In this document: piece after piece, positions 30,805 to 42,305 of the stretch | How the letters are laid out: every line of letters begins with the position of its first letter | How positions within the stretch are numbered: the stretch's first letter is position 1 | From: Telopea speciosissima | Lineage: Eukaryota; Streptophyta; Magnoliopsida; Proteales; Proteaceae | Assembly: GCF_018873765.1 (NCBI RefSeq) | Contig: NC_057919.1 | Location: forward strand, 68,070,984-68,134,983 | Direction: 5' to 3' | Length of the DNA stretch: 64,000 nt | Made by a program: the position numbers and the translations under genes | The notes under the pieces: generated by a model | The model's input: the letters and a program-made list of their open reading frames with translations, nothing else | What the model was told of the DNA's origin: nothing | Database searches by the model: none

Positions 30805-33800
30805 ATGGAGCCTGATTCTTGGAATGGTCGTCTCTCTGCCGCCTCTAAACGTTATCAAGCCGCCCTACAATCGCGTTCTGGTGAGTGTTTTGTTTTCAGG
30901 CTCTTTATAAAAAAATAAAAAAAAGACCTTTTGAAGGCCTTTCGGGTTTTGTTTTGTTATGGAGGAGATTTTGATTGTCCAATTTCCTTGTAAATTGGAC
31001 CATATGGTGCAGATCTTTACATGGGGTTTGAAGAGATTGATGGAGATGAAGATACGCGGGCAGAGTTTCCTTGCCCTTTCTGTTCGGAGGACTTTGATAT
31101 TGTTGGATTGTGCTATCATATCGATGACGAGCATCCGCTAGAGGCGAAGAATGGGGTATTAATTAATTACTTTGTGATTGACTTAATTTACATTTCGTAT
31201 GTTGCTCAGAAAACGTTAGCGTTCTTGCCTTTGGTTGCTCCCACTCACCTTCCCTTTCAGTCATAATTGTAATTGTTTACAGTATCGAGATTTCCTTTTT
31301 GGTGAACTTGTGGGGAGGCATAGTTTTCTGATAAGTGGATTTATTTGACTGAAAAGAATTTAAAACCTAGATTAGTATATACTGAATAAGTGAGGGGAAA
31401 AAATTAGATGAGTTGATTATCACCGTGGACAAAGATAAAAGGAAATACAAAGAAAATTTTGATCTTTGGATAAGCTAAGATTAGATAAGGTAAATGCTCT
31501 CTTGATTGGCAAAAGTGTATATTGGGACCTATGATTTTAACTCAATTTGATGGGGAGTCTTCACTGACGGAAGAAATTATGTGGTACTTAATGTTTTTTT
31601 TTTTCTTTCTCACAGTTGGGAATTTCTTGTCTTTGTAGGTATGCCCAGTTTGTGCAATGAGGGTAGGAATGGACATGGTTGGACACATCACTATGCAACA
31701 TGGACATCTTTTTAAGATATCCTTTTAATTTTGTAAATTTGTTGTAGATTTTGGGTCAACAGATATTTGTCTTGATTTTTGAACTTGTGATTCACATTTT
31801 TTTATTCTGGTTTTTTTGTGGGAGTTATATGTGGTGCTCATTGACATGTTATTTCTGCGTAAAACAATAGTGTTAAATGCATTACGATATTTGAGGTGTC
31901 AAATGGAGTTAAATATACCATGATAGCAAATTAGATTAAACTACCCTTTCTCTGGAGTCAGGATGGGCTGTTTAGGCTATTTTTTATGGTTTTCTGAGTA
32001 TAATTGTTTTGGGATTCAGCCCAGGCTAGTATATTTTCATCCAAATCTGGCTTCTTTTCTTCAGACATACTTTGGTTATCTAGCAGGAAATGCTGTTACG
32101 ACAATCTTTAGCAGTCAAAATCAGTTGTTCACTTGAGCTAATCCACATGTCATGGCGCCTAAAAATGAAAACTCTGGTTGCAGTTTCATCATGACTCATT
32201 TAACTGTTGAATGTATTTATATTTTGCATAATGTACGATGTTAGTAAAATCAAGGACAATTACCTTTTCTTTGGGGACGGAGTGGGGAATAGAAGCCATT
32301 TGAATTAATTTTGTGTAGATCAACAAAACAAGGATGTTAAGCCTTAAGGACTTGGTTTGCATCTGTGTCTCCTGACCCCCTCACTTTTCTGCTATATTTA
32401 AACTATGGGAAACCTTGTAGTCTATGAATTAGAAAACTAAGCTTACCTACTTCTCTCTCCCCCACCTCCCACCCCTGTTGAAGTTGTTATCTACTTCAAA
32501 ATTTTCCTTCTTTTTTACTTGTGTCACCTCTATGCTAGTTCATATGATCCCTCATCTTCAAATAGTCATCCCATTTGGCAATGCTCTGAATTCCTTAACT
32601 AGTATTACATGCAGCGTAAGAGGAGATTCCGTAAAGGTGGATCCCATTCAACCCTTTCATTATTAAGAAAGGAGTTGCGAGAAGGAAATTTACAATCCCT
32701 TCTTGGAGGCTCTTCTCGTGTAGTTTCTTCCTCCAATACAGCACCTGATCCATTGCTCTCCTCGTTTATCTACAATCTGCCAATTGCTGATGAATCAGAG
32801 AGTGTACAGCCTCTTTCTTCAGCTGAAGCAAGCTCTACCAAGAAAAGTTCAGAGGAGACCGTGGTAGAAAGGTATCAAACACTGTCACTGTTAATCAAAT
32901 TGGTTTTTCCATGTTTACCTTTTTGATGTTTAATATTAATGGAGTAAACTGGTATGCAGTTGTTGCATGAAATGTGTTTCCATTTAGATTAGGTATTACA
33001 TATGTCAAACTTTTGTGCTTGCAGTTCTATCTGACATAGTTGTCAAGGCGTCACCTAGGCGTCCAGGCGCCTTGGTTGCCTTGGACGCCTTGTTGGTGTC
33101 GCCTTGCGTTTGGACCCTCTCCAACGCCTTGGGTCGCGTAGACACTGTGACAACTATCATATCGAACTCTCAAAACTCTATGATATGGTTCTGCTGCTTT
33201 AAAAGTACAAGAATTTTATATACTTGTTTGAAATGAATGAGTACTTTCCCATCACCGACTGAGAAACAGATTTTGTATGGATGACAATCTAAATACTAAA
33301 TCAACAACTTCATTTTCCATCTTCTCGATAGTTAACAATTGGATTTTAATAGTTTAAGATGAAACATGAAAGTGATGCTTTCCTGGATGTTTCGGAGCAA
33401 TCAAAAGGATATACAATATAGGAATACATTGGTTCCGACTGTCACATCATATAAGTAGTCAGGATTGTCATTATCTAAATCTGGTGGACATTGTGGTTTT
33501 CAAAGTTGAAATAATGCCTTTAATGTAGTCCTATATAGGCAAGGCCTAATAGGAGCCAGGTAAGATAAGAATTCTGTAACTGTTTACAGATGTGGGCTGT
33601 TTAGAGTAAAACTAGGATTAGGGTTGGATATTGGGAAAGGGGTTTGTAAGGTATTAATGGGCAGGTCTAGAGGGCTATTATGGTATAAAAAGGTTAGGGT
33701 TTGAAATTCTGCAATTTTGGACAGAATTGTGTTGCAGATTTTGGGTTTAATGGAGTGGAGGAATGGAGGGGTTATGGTGGAGACTAAGGGCTAGGGTTAA

Positions 33801-36800
33801 GGTCGAGTGTGGAGAGTGATGTGGGGAATGTAGGCTGGAAGTAGGGTTTGAAAGTGAAAGGCTAAATCTGGACTTATGGGGGAATCCTAGTGGAGGTAGG
33901 AGTATAGGTTTAATGGAGAATTAGGGTTTGGTGGATGGAGGGGGTGTGGATTAGGTTAGAGGATGAAGAGGGGAATGATATATGCAGGAAATTAAAATTA
34001 CTTACTGGTTTGATCTCCTTCAAAGGCAATAACAGCAGCTTGAAGAAGCTCGATTGAATAAGAAGAAGGACCTCCCTATCTACAAGATGCAAGGAGGTGA
34101 TCGGAGTCCACCAATCCCTTCACCTTGATATTACCCACAAGGTAGCCTTGATATTACTCACAAGGTTCACTCAACAGAGCAGAGCACGCAACTATGGCAG
34201 CAAACAAAAACTTTTTCATTAATTAAATTCGTATGTAATGTTGGCCTCCCTTACAAACTTATATAGAAGACTCAAAAATAGACTTGGACACTAAAAATGA
34301 ATGGCCTAACCCTATCCCTAACCTATTAAGTAACTTAAACTGACTAGGAAACTAGAAAACTAAAGGAAATAGACTCAAAACATGGCTGGACTTATAGAGT
34401 CCTAATCCAACCCAAGACCACTTAAGTTGTCACATGACCACTTAACCAAGTCACATGATCACTTAAATTGAACCAATTGGATGCAACCAATTTGAATCGG
34501 TTCAATTAAAAAACATAAAAATAAACTAAGTATTGGGCTAATCCCGTATGCAATCTATATACTCATATTTTAGGCCCATAAAAGTGGCCTATTACATTAG
34601 AAACCCATGGGATCAACGACCCAACATGTATGTAACCCAACCCTAGACTTATTCCCAATGAAACAACCCTTATTTGGTGATGAATCTGCATCAGCCTTAT
34701 TCTCTTAGGGGACGTTTGTTTGACGGGGAGGATGGGTGGGAATGTTGTGGGACGGGGTCCCACAGTGTAGTGGGTTGGGGAATAGGGTACTTTTCCCATG
34801 AACAGTAACCGATGTCCCACCAATTTGGTGGGACTTTGGATAGGATTGGGGTGGGGTTTTCAAGTGCCACATCAGCAGACAAAGCATTTAATGTTGTTCT
34901 TTGAGCTTTTGTAAGTTCACTACCTCAGGTTAACCAAACAAGGTTGGGGTCGGATTTTTGAAGTGCCACATCAACACTTTCCCACACCTAAGTCCCCGTC
35001 AAACAAATGGCCCCTTAGGGAATAACATGACAATCTGCAGTAGTTGGTTGCATTGGAGATAATTGACCTAATGATGGTTGAGCCATCCCCTTCTATTTAA
35101 CATAATCGTTAAATTGAGATTCCTAGAGGTCTATAACATACTCATTTTGTACCAGTCTTGACCTCATGTACAACCTCCGTAAAACGTCTATTAGTCTTTG
35201 GTCAAGCTTTAGATTTCCATATGGTTTTGAATGAATTTTTTTCTAAAGGTGATTTTGCATGAAAAATTCCCACCACTTATCTTATGCCCGTTGAAGTATC
35301 CAAACCCAAAAGCTTAAGCTAATAGGTGGAGAGGCCCAACTGGTATATGAAGTCATCCAAGGTCTCAGAGTTGGTCAATGCGGGATTATTCCCAATACTC
35401 CCCCTCATGTGGTGCCTTTCTTTTGGGTGGCAGTACACATGACAATATGACATGTGTGGCCCCTCTTTTTGGTGATTTGACGCTGATATGTTTAATTAAC
35501 ATAATGGGTTTGATGCTCTAGTACCATGTTAAATCCGCTTATCCCAAAAGCTTGAGCTGTTAAATAAGGGAAACACCAATTTATATCAACATCCCCTGCA
35601 CGTGCAAGCCCATACACACATGGATCTGCACGTGACGCCATCACGTGGCATCAAGGGTACAAAGTGTAAGGGCACAACAACACACAACACAAACCCCTTG
35701 CACTTACCAGGGGTCAAACACCTGATCTCCTGGCTCTAATGCCATTTTGAAGTAATTAACCCAAAATCTTAAACTATTAGGTGGGCGGCCCAACTGGTAT
35801 ATGAAATCATTCAAGGTCCTAGAGTTAGTAGCTCTGGGATTATTCACGACAATGCCATCTAATGATTTGGAGAAGGATTTTGAGGGGAAAACAAAGAACT
35901 TGTGATTTGAAGAACTAGATCTTCAGATTCTTTTATACAGATGTGCTTGGTGGAGATTGATTCAGTCATTTGACGTCCCACTACATCGAACATCAGTAGA
36001 AACCTGTACATATTGGATTATAAACATCCTTTTGTATTTTGATGAAGAAAGTAAAGGAAACATAGTGTACTGAACTATTGAAGGCTTGAACCCCAAAATA
36101 AATAAATAAATAAAACCCATTGGTCTCCCTAAAACCTAATCCTTTGATTCCTTTCCTCTCGTGCCATTGTATGCCAAACATGTTGGATGGAGGTAAAGAA
36201 TGCAACAGTGGCTGTCCAAGGGCATTGCAAGTTGACATTTGGTGGGCAGAGGGAGGAGTGATGCAATTACAATTCCATGCTGAGGCCAACATAACCCAGG
36301 CTGCGAGGAGCCGGGTCCAATCCTGGGTTATGGTCTATTAGGGATATTTAGGGTATTATTATGGATTATTTTGTAATTTGAATATTTTTTTTAATGCTTG
36401 TTAGCCTGAACCGTAGGAGTTGGAGTTTGAGTTAAATTTGTTTCCAGTTTCAGGAAATGATTAGCAGATTAGAAGATTAGGAGTCTTTTCCTCTTTATAT
36501 AATGCACATAATCAGCGATTAAGCAGAGTGGAATGAATGTATGTTTGTTCTTAATTGGTTTTTTAATAAAATTTAGGGGCCTTCCCGGGTCCCAGATAAT
36601 GTTCGGGGTAAAATATATAAAAAAAATGCAGAGTGGAATGAATTTTGATTAGTTTCTCTGAGTTTAGTGTGTGGTACTGTTGGCTGAGAACTGCCTCTCC
36701 CTCTCTTTGATCATGATCTATCTTCCCTTCCAGGTGTTGCTCTTCCAACCAACCTCTCCACTATTCTCCTCGCTGTTTATTCTTGATCTTCTTATTCTTC

Positions 36801-39800
36801 TGTCTAATCCTTATTTCCTATTTATGTTTCAAAAATTTTATTTGTTGTTCCCTGCTGCTGATGGTACTAGCAGTACACTAAGTTGGTTCAACTCCCCTCA
36901 TAACTTAATCTTTCAACCTGAGATTCTGTAGGGTGTTCATAAGTAAGGGGGCAATTCTGATAGGGGTGTTCGGGGTTGGGAAACAGTTTCTGTAAGGAAA
37001 TCAAGCCTTCGATCAGAACTGGGTCATGCTCTTCCGTTAGGTTTTATTTTAGAAAATTTTATTTAATTTTCAGGTTGTCGACTCATGTGCTTGTTGGTTG
37101 GATTCAAATAGGGCTTTGAGTTAAGAGCCTAATCCCCGAGTTTCAGCTCGATTGGTTTCCATATGAGTTAGAACACACAACTGAAATCAGAGAGGGTTTA
37201 CTGCTGGGGAGTGATGTCGTGAGGTTGAAGATGTTACTTTCCTAAATTACAATTAACGACAAAACTTTCGTTCATTACTCAAAAGCCCTCTGATTTTGTA
37301 GACTGATTTTATTTTACTCCTATTTTCAATTGAAATTCTAGAGAAGTCTTTTTCCCTTAAATTTATTACTCCTCTATCCCTGGGTCCTTTGTTCCTTCCA
37401 ATAGGATCATAAACTGATCTTAGAATTTATGAGATCGCCACTGCTCCTTTAAAATTGAGTTATTTGTTCTCTGTGTGCCCATATCAATCCAATATTAAGG
37501 GTTTGTAGAACCCGGGGTTGCATTAACGAGTCTCAAATAGGGATAGCAATGGGCTGGGTTAAACGAGGGCGTGCCCTGGCCTAGTCCCAATAGGCTGGGC
37601 TTGAGATGACCAAGATCGGTTCTTTGTCTTTTGGGGAAGATGAACCATGGCATTCACTCTTGTAGTCGTCTTCTCTTACCTACCAAAGCCTTTTCCTTCC
37701 CTCTGATTGCTTGATGAGTCTCTAGTTCATTTTTATGGCGTGTATCTTCTGCATCATTATCCTTTAGATAATTCCCAGAGGTTCTTATGGTTTCTACCAT
37801 CAGTTTCTGGCAATAACTGTTAAATCATGATTCCCTTGTCTTCAACAAAAGTCCATTGTGAGAGACTGTTAGTAAATCATTGAACCCCTTCCTTTAAGCT
37901 TAGAGACTTGATGGAGCAGCTGAAGCCTTAGTGTGTGTTAGACATAATCTTGTTACAGTAACTCCTGCTAAGAGCAATGGCTTTGTATATTTGAATGCTC
38001 AAAGTACCATTCTTGGGGATAGGTGGAAAAGCATTTATACTACTAATGATATCTCTTTCCTAAGTGCCGATTTACATCTTAATTAGTTAAACATGTTTAA
38101 TTTCCCAGCATTGTTGGAGAAGTCTATGGAGATCTTATGGAAAAGCCTTACCTTCATTTTTCATCTTTTATCTACTGCTATACAAATTTCCTTCTTACCT
38201 TTTCTGCTTGTTCCCATGATAGCTAATCCCATCTAGTCCTTTTTTTTTTTTTTTTTTTGTGGGGGGTGGGGGGGTTTGTTGAATAATCCAATCTAGTCCT
38301 TGAAACCTTTTGAAAGATACTTGCCTCTGTTTTGTAGAGTTTTGCATGGTCCCTTCATTCAGGCTTTTACAGTCATCATCTTAGTAAGAGGAGTTCATTG
38401 TGTTGTCTTGCACACCCTTTTTGCTAAACCAGGAAACTCTGCGGCTATTTTTAAGCTACATGGATGCTCCATGTGGCCCTTCCAGACCGTTGGTTTGATA
38501 CATCACTCTCTTAATTTACCACCTTAAATGGCCCACCTTCTATTAGACTTCTGAGTTTTTAGCTATTTAGTTGTTTTCTCCTACCTTGGCTTTTTAACAA
38601 TTCTTTGACCGTCACTTTTCAATGTGTAGAACATTTTTTGCTCTGAAATTTTACATGGTGATAGGGGTTGGTGGGTCCTGATTGAGTACCATATTTGAGT
38701 GTCAGTGTAATGTCACATGGCAGCTTTGCACTTCCCGCACTGATGATCCTGATGCAACTTGCAATGCCAGTGGCAGTACCACCTTCCTTTGTTCTTGGTT
38801 GGCCTTTTCTGTCATTGAAATGTCTTTCCCTACCCTCTCCCTCCCTCCTAATTCCTGAAAAAGGTAAAGATTTTAGACTCAGATGACATTTATGATAAAG
38901 AATGATGACACCTACATTGATTCTACTGTTCTTTGGGGATCCCAAACTTGTGGTAGCCCTCCAATACAAATTCACTTAAGGAATACCCTAGTAGGGTCTT
39001 GGATGCCCCTGGTCTTATCTTTCCAAAGCAAACCCCACCCCACAAATGAAAGATAACAAATTGCTCTTGTTCTGGAACTCTTAATATCTTGTACTTACAA
39101 ATCATTTAATGCTTCTGACTTTCTTGGTATCATTTTTTTATCTAGTTTTTAGGAATTCTGATTTTTAAGGGTCAATGAATTACCTAGTTCCAATCTCTCT
39201 CGTCTCAATGGTAGCTAGGAAGTGAGTATTGGTCGAATATCAACTTCTTCCTGATCAATTATCATCATCCTTGTTTTTGAACTCCTGCAAAGCAGGGGGT
39301 AAGGCTGCATACATTTGTCCCCTTCCCTCAAGACCCTGCAACAGCAGGAACCTCGTGCACTGTGACGCTCTTGAACTATTTCAACTATTCAGTTAGGTTG
39401 GATTGTTATAATTTTTCCTTCTCGTAAATTCTTTGATTGTTTATTACAGTTGAGGCTACTTCCCGCCATAGTTGTCATGGCGTCGCCATGGCGTCCTGGC
39501 ACTGGAGAAGCCTGCATGGCGACCTACGCCATGGCATCCTTCTTTGATTTCTTCTTCCTATCTCTCTTTCCCTCTTCGATTTCTGCCTTCCCTCTTCGAT
39601 GTCTTCTTTCCCTCTTCGATTTCTTTTTCCTGTCTCAATTTCCCTCTTCGATTTCTTCTTCCTGTCTCTCTGTCTCTGTTTTGCAACTAAGAAGTCGCCA
39701 GATCTGATTCCAGGAATTAAATACTCCTTGCTTAGTTGATTTCTGTGATGAGTTCTTGCTGGAATTGATAGAACATGATGTGGCGATGCTTTGCTTGAAG

Positions 39801-42305
39801 GTTTAGACTGGACCGAGAAGAGTTGAAGGAGTTATCTCCTTTGTACTTTGCCTTTTTCCGTCCCAGGCTGAAGTCGTAAGGTTGAAGATAACCATAAATC
39901 CGATCGTGGGTTATTACAAACACTTATTTTTTCCTTTTTCCTAAAGTACCCTTCTCTTCTTTTATTCCCCTTTGTCCATACTATACACATCCCTCCAAGT
40001 TTACCCTTAGTCATTAAGTCAAAACCCTTTTATGCCCTTTCTTAGATTCTGCTTAATTACAAGATTGCCATCCTTAAAACTTGAGAAACAATAGAGAAAA
40101 AATAAAACATGGCTTGAGTATACATCTATTAAACCATTAAAAATAGAGAAAATAAAAAATAAAACATGGTCGACATGCTCGCCATGGCAACGCCATGACG
40201 GGCAACATGTCGATATATCGACGTGACACCCCTCCACCGACTTGCATTGCCGTGATGCCGTGACAACTATGCTCCCTGCACCCACCCAAGAATGAAATGA
40301 TAATAATAATAAAAAAAATAGGGGTGAGTGGATGCAAATGGAGGCTCCACCAGCCATAATTGCCATGTGGCAATCAGGTAGGGCCAAATTTTAGCGAGTA
40401 CCAAAGGTCGTCCCCCCCCCCCCCCCCAAACAAAAAAAAGAAAAAAAGAGGAAAAAAACACATTAACCATTAGTGCAGATTTGGTTTGGGTTCGATGGTT
40501 CAATTCACCTTTGAACAAGTTTTTTGGTTCAATCCTGGTTTAATTATTTAGGTTCAATGAACTTGGAATAGTTCAAGGGGTGTAGTAGTACTTAGCAGTT
40601 TATTTTCTCCTTTTTTTATTATACTTTTTAATGCAAGACTAGAACCAGAATAGGTTTAATCCCAGGCAGGATCAAATAGAAAACCCTCCAATAAACAAGA
40701 AATCATATGAGGGAACAATTTCCAATAGAACAATGAGAACTCAAATGGGGGAACAACTTCCTTGGTTGAAGTCATAGTTATCAAGGCGTGGCCTAAGCGT
40801 CCAAACTCCTTGGTCCCCTAGGCGCCTTACCTTGGTGTCATGATGCAGTTAGGATTTTCCAATTGGGTCAATTGGGCCTTGTAAAACTTTATTTTGGCCC
40901 ATGGTTGGTTTCTATAGACCCTTGGTTTCTTATTTTTGGGTTTATTGATGTAATGGATCTAATTTGTAAGCCTATAAAGTGGGGATAATGTTAGTACACG
41001 GGATTAGTAGTTAAATTGAGTGTTTGAGTTTGATTAGAATATTTAATAGCTAGATAGAATTTTATTTTGAGTTTCTTTACTTTATTGAGTGTATTACAAT
41101 GATTAGGAGTCCTTTTATGAGTTAAATTAGGAATTTTAGAAGGTCTATATATATGTAATACTTCCCCTATTAATTAGGTTAATTAGGTGGTTGAATGAAG
41201 ATAAAACTCCTCCCAAAGTAGCTGGTCGATGGGAAAGAATTAAAGATAAGTTTTTGAGTCAATAAAGGATTGCCAACTCAGCCCTTGTTAGTTTAGAGTT
41301 CAGTTTTATTTCTGTTTTTCTTGTATTTTCAGCATTATAAAACGATTGTAAAGGCTAACAGCCTCCACGATGTGATTATGTAGTAGAATTTGTTTCTTTT
41401 TACCCTGAAATTGAGATTGTGATCTCCTCTGCCTCCCTTCCCCTCCCCTCTTACAGCAGGCTACCATTCACGGTTATTATTCAGTTTCAGAACAGTCTCT
41501 TATTTTCCCCTTCTTCCCTAGCAGATCGAGTTCTTCTCTGCCATTGATCTGAAACCCACTAGCAGCAGACAGGCCCACCTATCAGATCTGCATCACACTG
41601 AAAACAAAGCAAACAAAAAGGGTGTAGAAACATAGTCTTTGAGCAGTTCTGTGGATGTATTGGGCTATTATGACATCATGTAGTGCTCACTTACAGTCTA
41701 TATGGGCTGCGGCCTATCGTGTGTTTGCAGTTGTGCTGCCAGCTCTGTATCAAATTTATGATTATGTGGGGGAAAATTTGCGATGCAAGGTTGGTCATCC
41801 AATTGAAATCAGACCCTCACTCTCACTCATAATGAATAAATGCTATCCCTTCTGATTTAATTGTTTGGATTTATTGGCACATCACCTGGCAGAAACAGGG
41901 GTGCAGGAGTTGGACTCTCCATTAGAAGTGAAGTTCTAGTGTTAGTGGGAGCAACTTTCCCACACCAATTTTGGATGGCTATAACAAACCTGTTTGGTTT
42001 GGCCTAACTCTGGTTGTCTTTGACTAAACCCTTCTCTGATACATTTTTGTTTGCCTGCTTAAGCAATCCTGTTGTTTCTAAGTCTTTAATGCTCCAAGTT
42101 TTTCCTTGTTTGCCTTGTGACCAAAATTGACTCTATTTTTGCTGTTCTGTCAATCATATTTATTTGGCTCTGATGGTAATTTCTGTCTAACAGGAGTATT
42201 CAGTCTTCACCTCCTCTATCAGATAAGGAACAAGAGGAGAAGGCTCGGAGATGCAAGTTTGTACAGGGGCTACTTCTTTCCACGATTCTTGATGATGATT
42301 TATGA
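30805..42305 (+). CDS. DI19: Di19-family zinc-finger protein (5 exons)
   Basis: Exons 30805-30880, 31013-31155, 31639-31716, 32609-32871 and 42194-42305 join in frame to 223 aa. The start MEPDSWNGRLSAASKRYQAA is the family's N-terminus. The zf-Di19 region has two Cys2-His2-like fingers: C46, C49, H61, H66 and C75, C78, H89, H94. A basic stretch RKRRFRK (102-108) is a likely nuclear signal; GGSHSTLSLLRKEL follows, and the last exon gives CKFVQGLLLSTILDDDL-stop, the conserved end. Plant Di19 proteins are nuclear, bind DNA, are phosphorylated by calcium-dependent kinases and respond to drought, salt and light. Intron 3 is U12-type AT-AC. Intron 4 is 9.3 kb and TE-rich. A broken copy lies at 5.1-24.7 kb. 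Confidence 0.93.
31717..32608 (+). other. U12-type AT-AC intron (Di19 intron 3)
   Basis: The 5' end reads ATATCCTTTT, a perfect minor-spliceosome donor. Near the 3' end is TTCCTTAAC (32591-32599), the U12 branch-site consensus, followed by TAGTATTAC, so the intron ends in AC at 32608, about 10 nt after the branch A. No GT-AG alternative joins exon 3 (phase 0, ...HLFK) to exon 4 (MQRKRRF...) without loss of conserved residues. Confidence 0.93.
33037..33156. mobile_element. 120-bp MITE with TAGTTGTCA ends
   Basis: Starts TAGTTGTCAAGGCG and ends TGTGACAACTA. Interior is GC-rich with GGCGCC and GACGCC repeats. The same ends bound a larger element at 39469-40269 and a single end is seen near 40785. 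Confidence 0.65.
33515..34690. repeat. Unclassified repeat family, copy 1
   Basis: Shares long blocks with 59885-61075: GTAGTCCTATATAGG, TAGGAGCCAGGT, GGGCAGGTCTA, AACAGCAGCTTGAA/AACAGCAACTTGAA, CCCCAATCCCT/ACCAATCCCT-CACCTTGA, and near its end AATTGAACCAATTGGATGCA. Both copies are in the same orientation relative to the host introns. No ORF, TIR or LTR pair is visible, so the class (LARD/TRIM, Helitron or other) is open. Confidence 0.6.
34708..35014. mobile_element. PIF/Harbinger-like MITE, 307 bp
   Basis: Ends GGGGACGTTTGTTTGACGGG and (complement of the right end) GGGGCCATTTGTTTGACGGG, flanked by TTA on both sides (34705-34707, 35015-35017), the 3-bp target duplication of PIF/Harbinger elements. 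An internal repeat AAGTGCCACATCA occurs at about 34863 and 34959. Confidence 0.75.
35285..35865. repeat. Duplicated ~110-bp segment, TRIM-like
   Basis: Two direct copies (about 35288-35400 and 35745-35855) share AGCTTAAGCTAATAGGTGG-like sequence and CCCAACTGGTATATGAAGTC. Between them, next to 'GCTCTAGTACCATGTTAAAT' (35515-35535) and 'GGCTCTAATGCCATTT' (35733), are reversed tRNA-Met primer-site-like motifs, as in small non-autonomous LTR elements on the minus strand. Ends are not defined. Confidence 0.45.
39293..39362 (+). repeat. Au-like SINE fragment
   Basis: GGGGGTAAGGCTGCATACAT, then CCTTCCCTCAAGACCCTGCA and GGAACCTCGTGCACTG, the 3' half of the SINE seen at 43679 and 57439, here in plus orientation and without the promoter boxes. 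Confidence 0.6.
39469..40269. mobile_element. 801-bp element with TAGTTGTCA ends
   Basis: Starts TAGTTGTCATGGCGTCGCCA and ends GATGCCGTGACAACTA, so it shares ends with the 120-bp MITE at 33037. Inside is a minisatellite-like tract (39560-39670). A palindromic CGTGACACC/ATCGACGTG area lies near the right end. No ORF with family resemblance. Confidence 0.55.
39560..39670. repeat. TTTCCCTCTTCGATTTCT minisatellite-like repeat
   Basis: The unit (C)CCTCTTCGATTTCT recurs about five times, with spacers of varying length such as TTCCTGTCTC. Confidence 0.75.

Larger units (their letters stand above)
32872..42193 (+). other. Di19 intron 4, 9.3 kb, TE-rich
   Basis: Donor AAAG|GTATCA, acceptor CTAACAG|G. 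Exon 4 ends in phase 2 and exon 5 restores the frame. The intron holds several MITE-like and unclassified repeats listed separately; other parts (about 36000-39290 and 40790-42190) show no gene and no bounded element. Homopolymer runs occur at 38238-38260 (T), 38263-38275 (G-rich) and 40412-40427 (C). Confidence 0.85.

Noticed and set aside
35510-35750. tRNA gene suggested by tRNA-like words
   Set aside because: The words are reversed primer-site motifs of small LTR elements, not a cloverleaf.
35285-35865. CRISPR-like direct repeats
   Set aside because: Only two copies, over 400 bp apart, in a plant nuclear genome; TE-type duplication explains them.
38238-38275. T-run followed by G-run as a telomere-like or regulatory site
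   Set aside because: Simple homopolymers without the plant telomere unit; probably a retroelement tail or replication slippage.
42194-42305. Treating the last Di19 exon as a separate small gene
   Set aside because: It has no start codon of its own, begins at a good acceptor in the right phase and encodes the conserved Di19 C-terminus.
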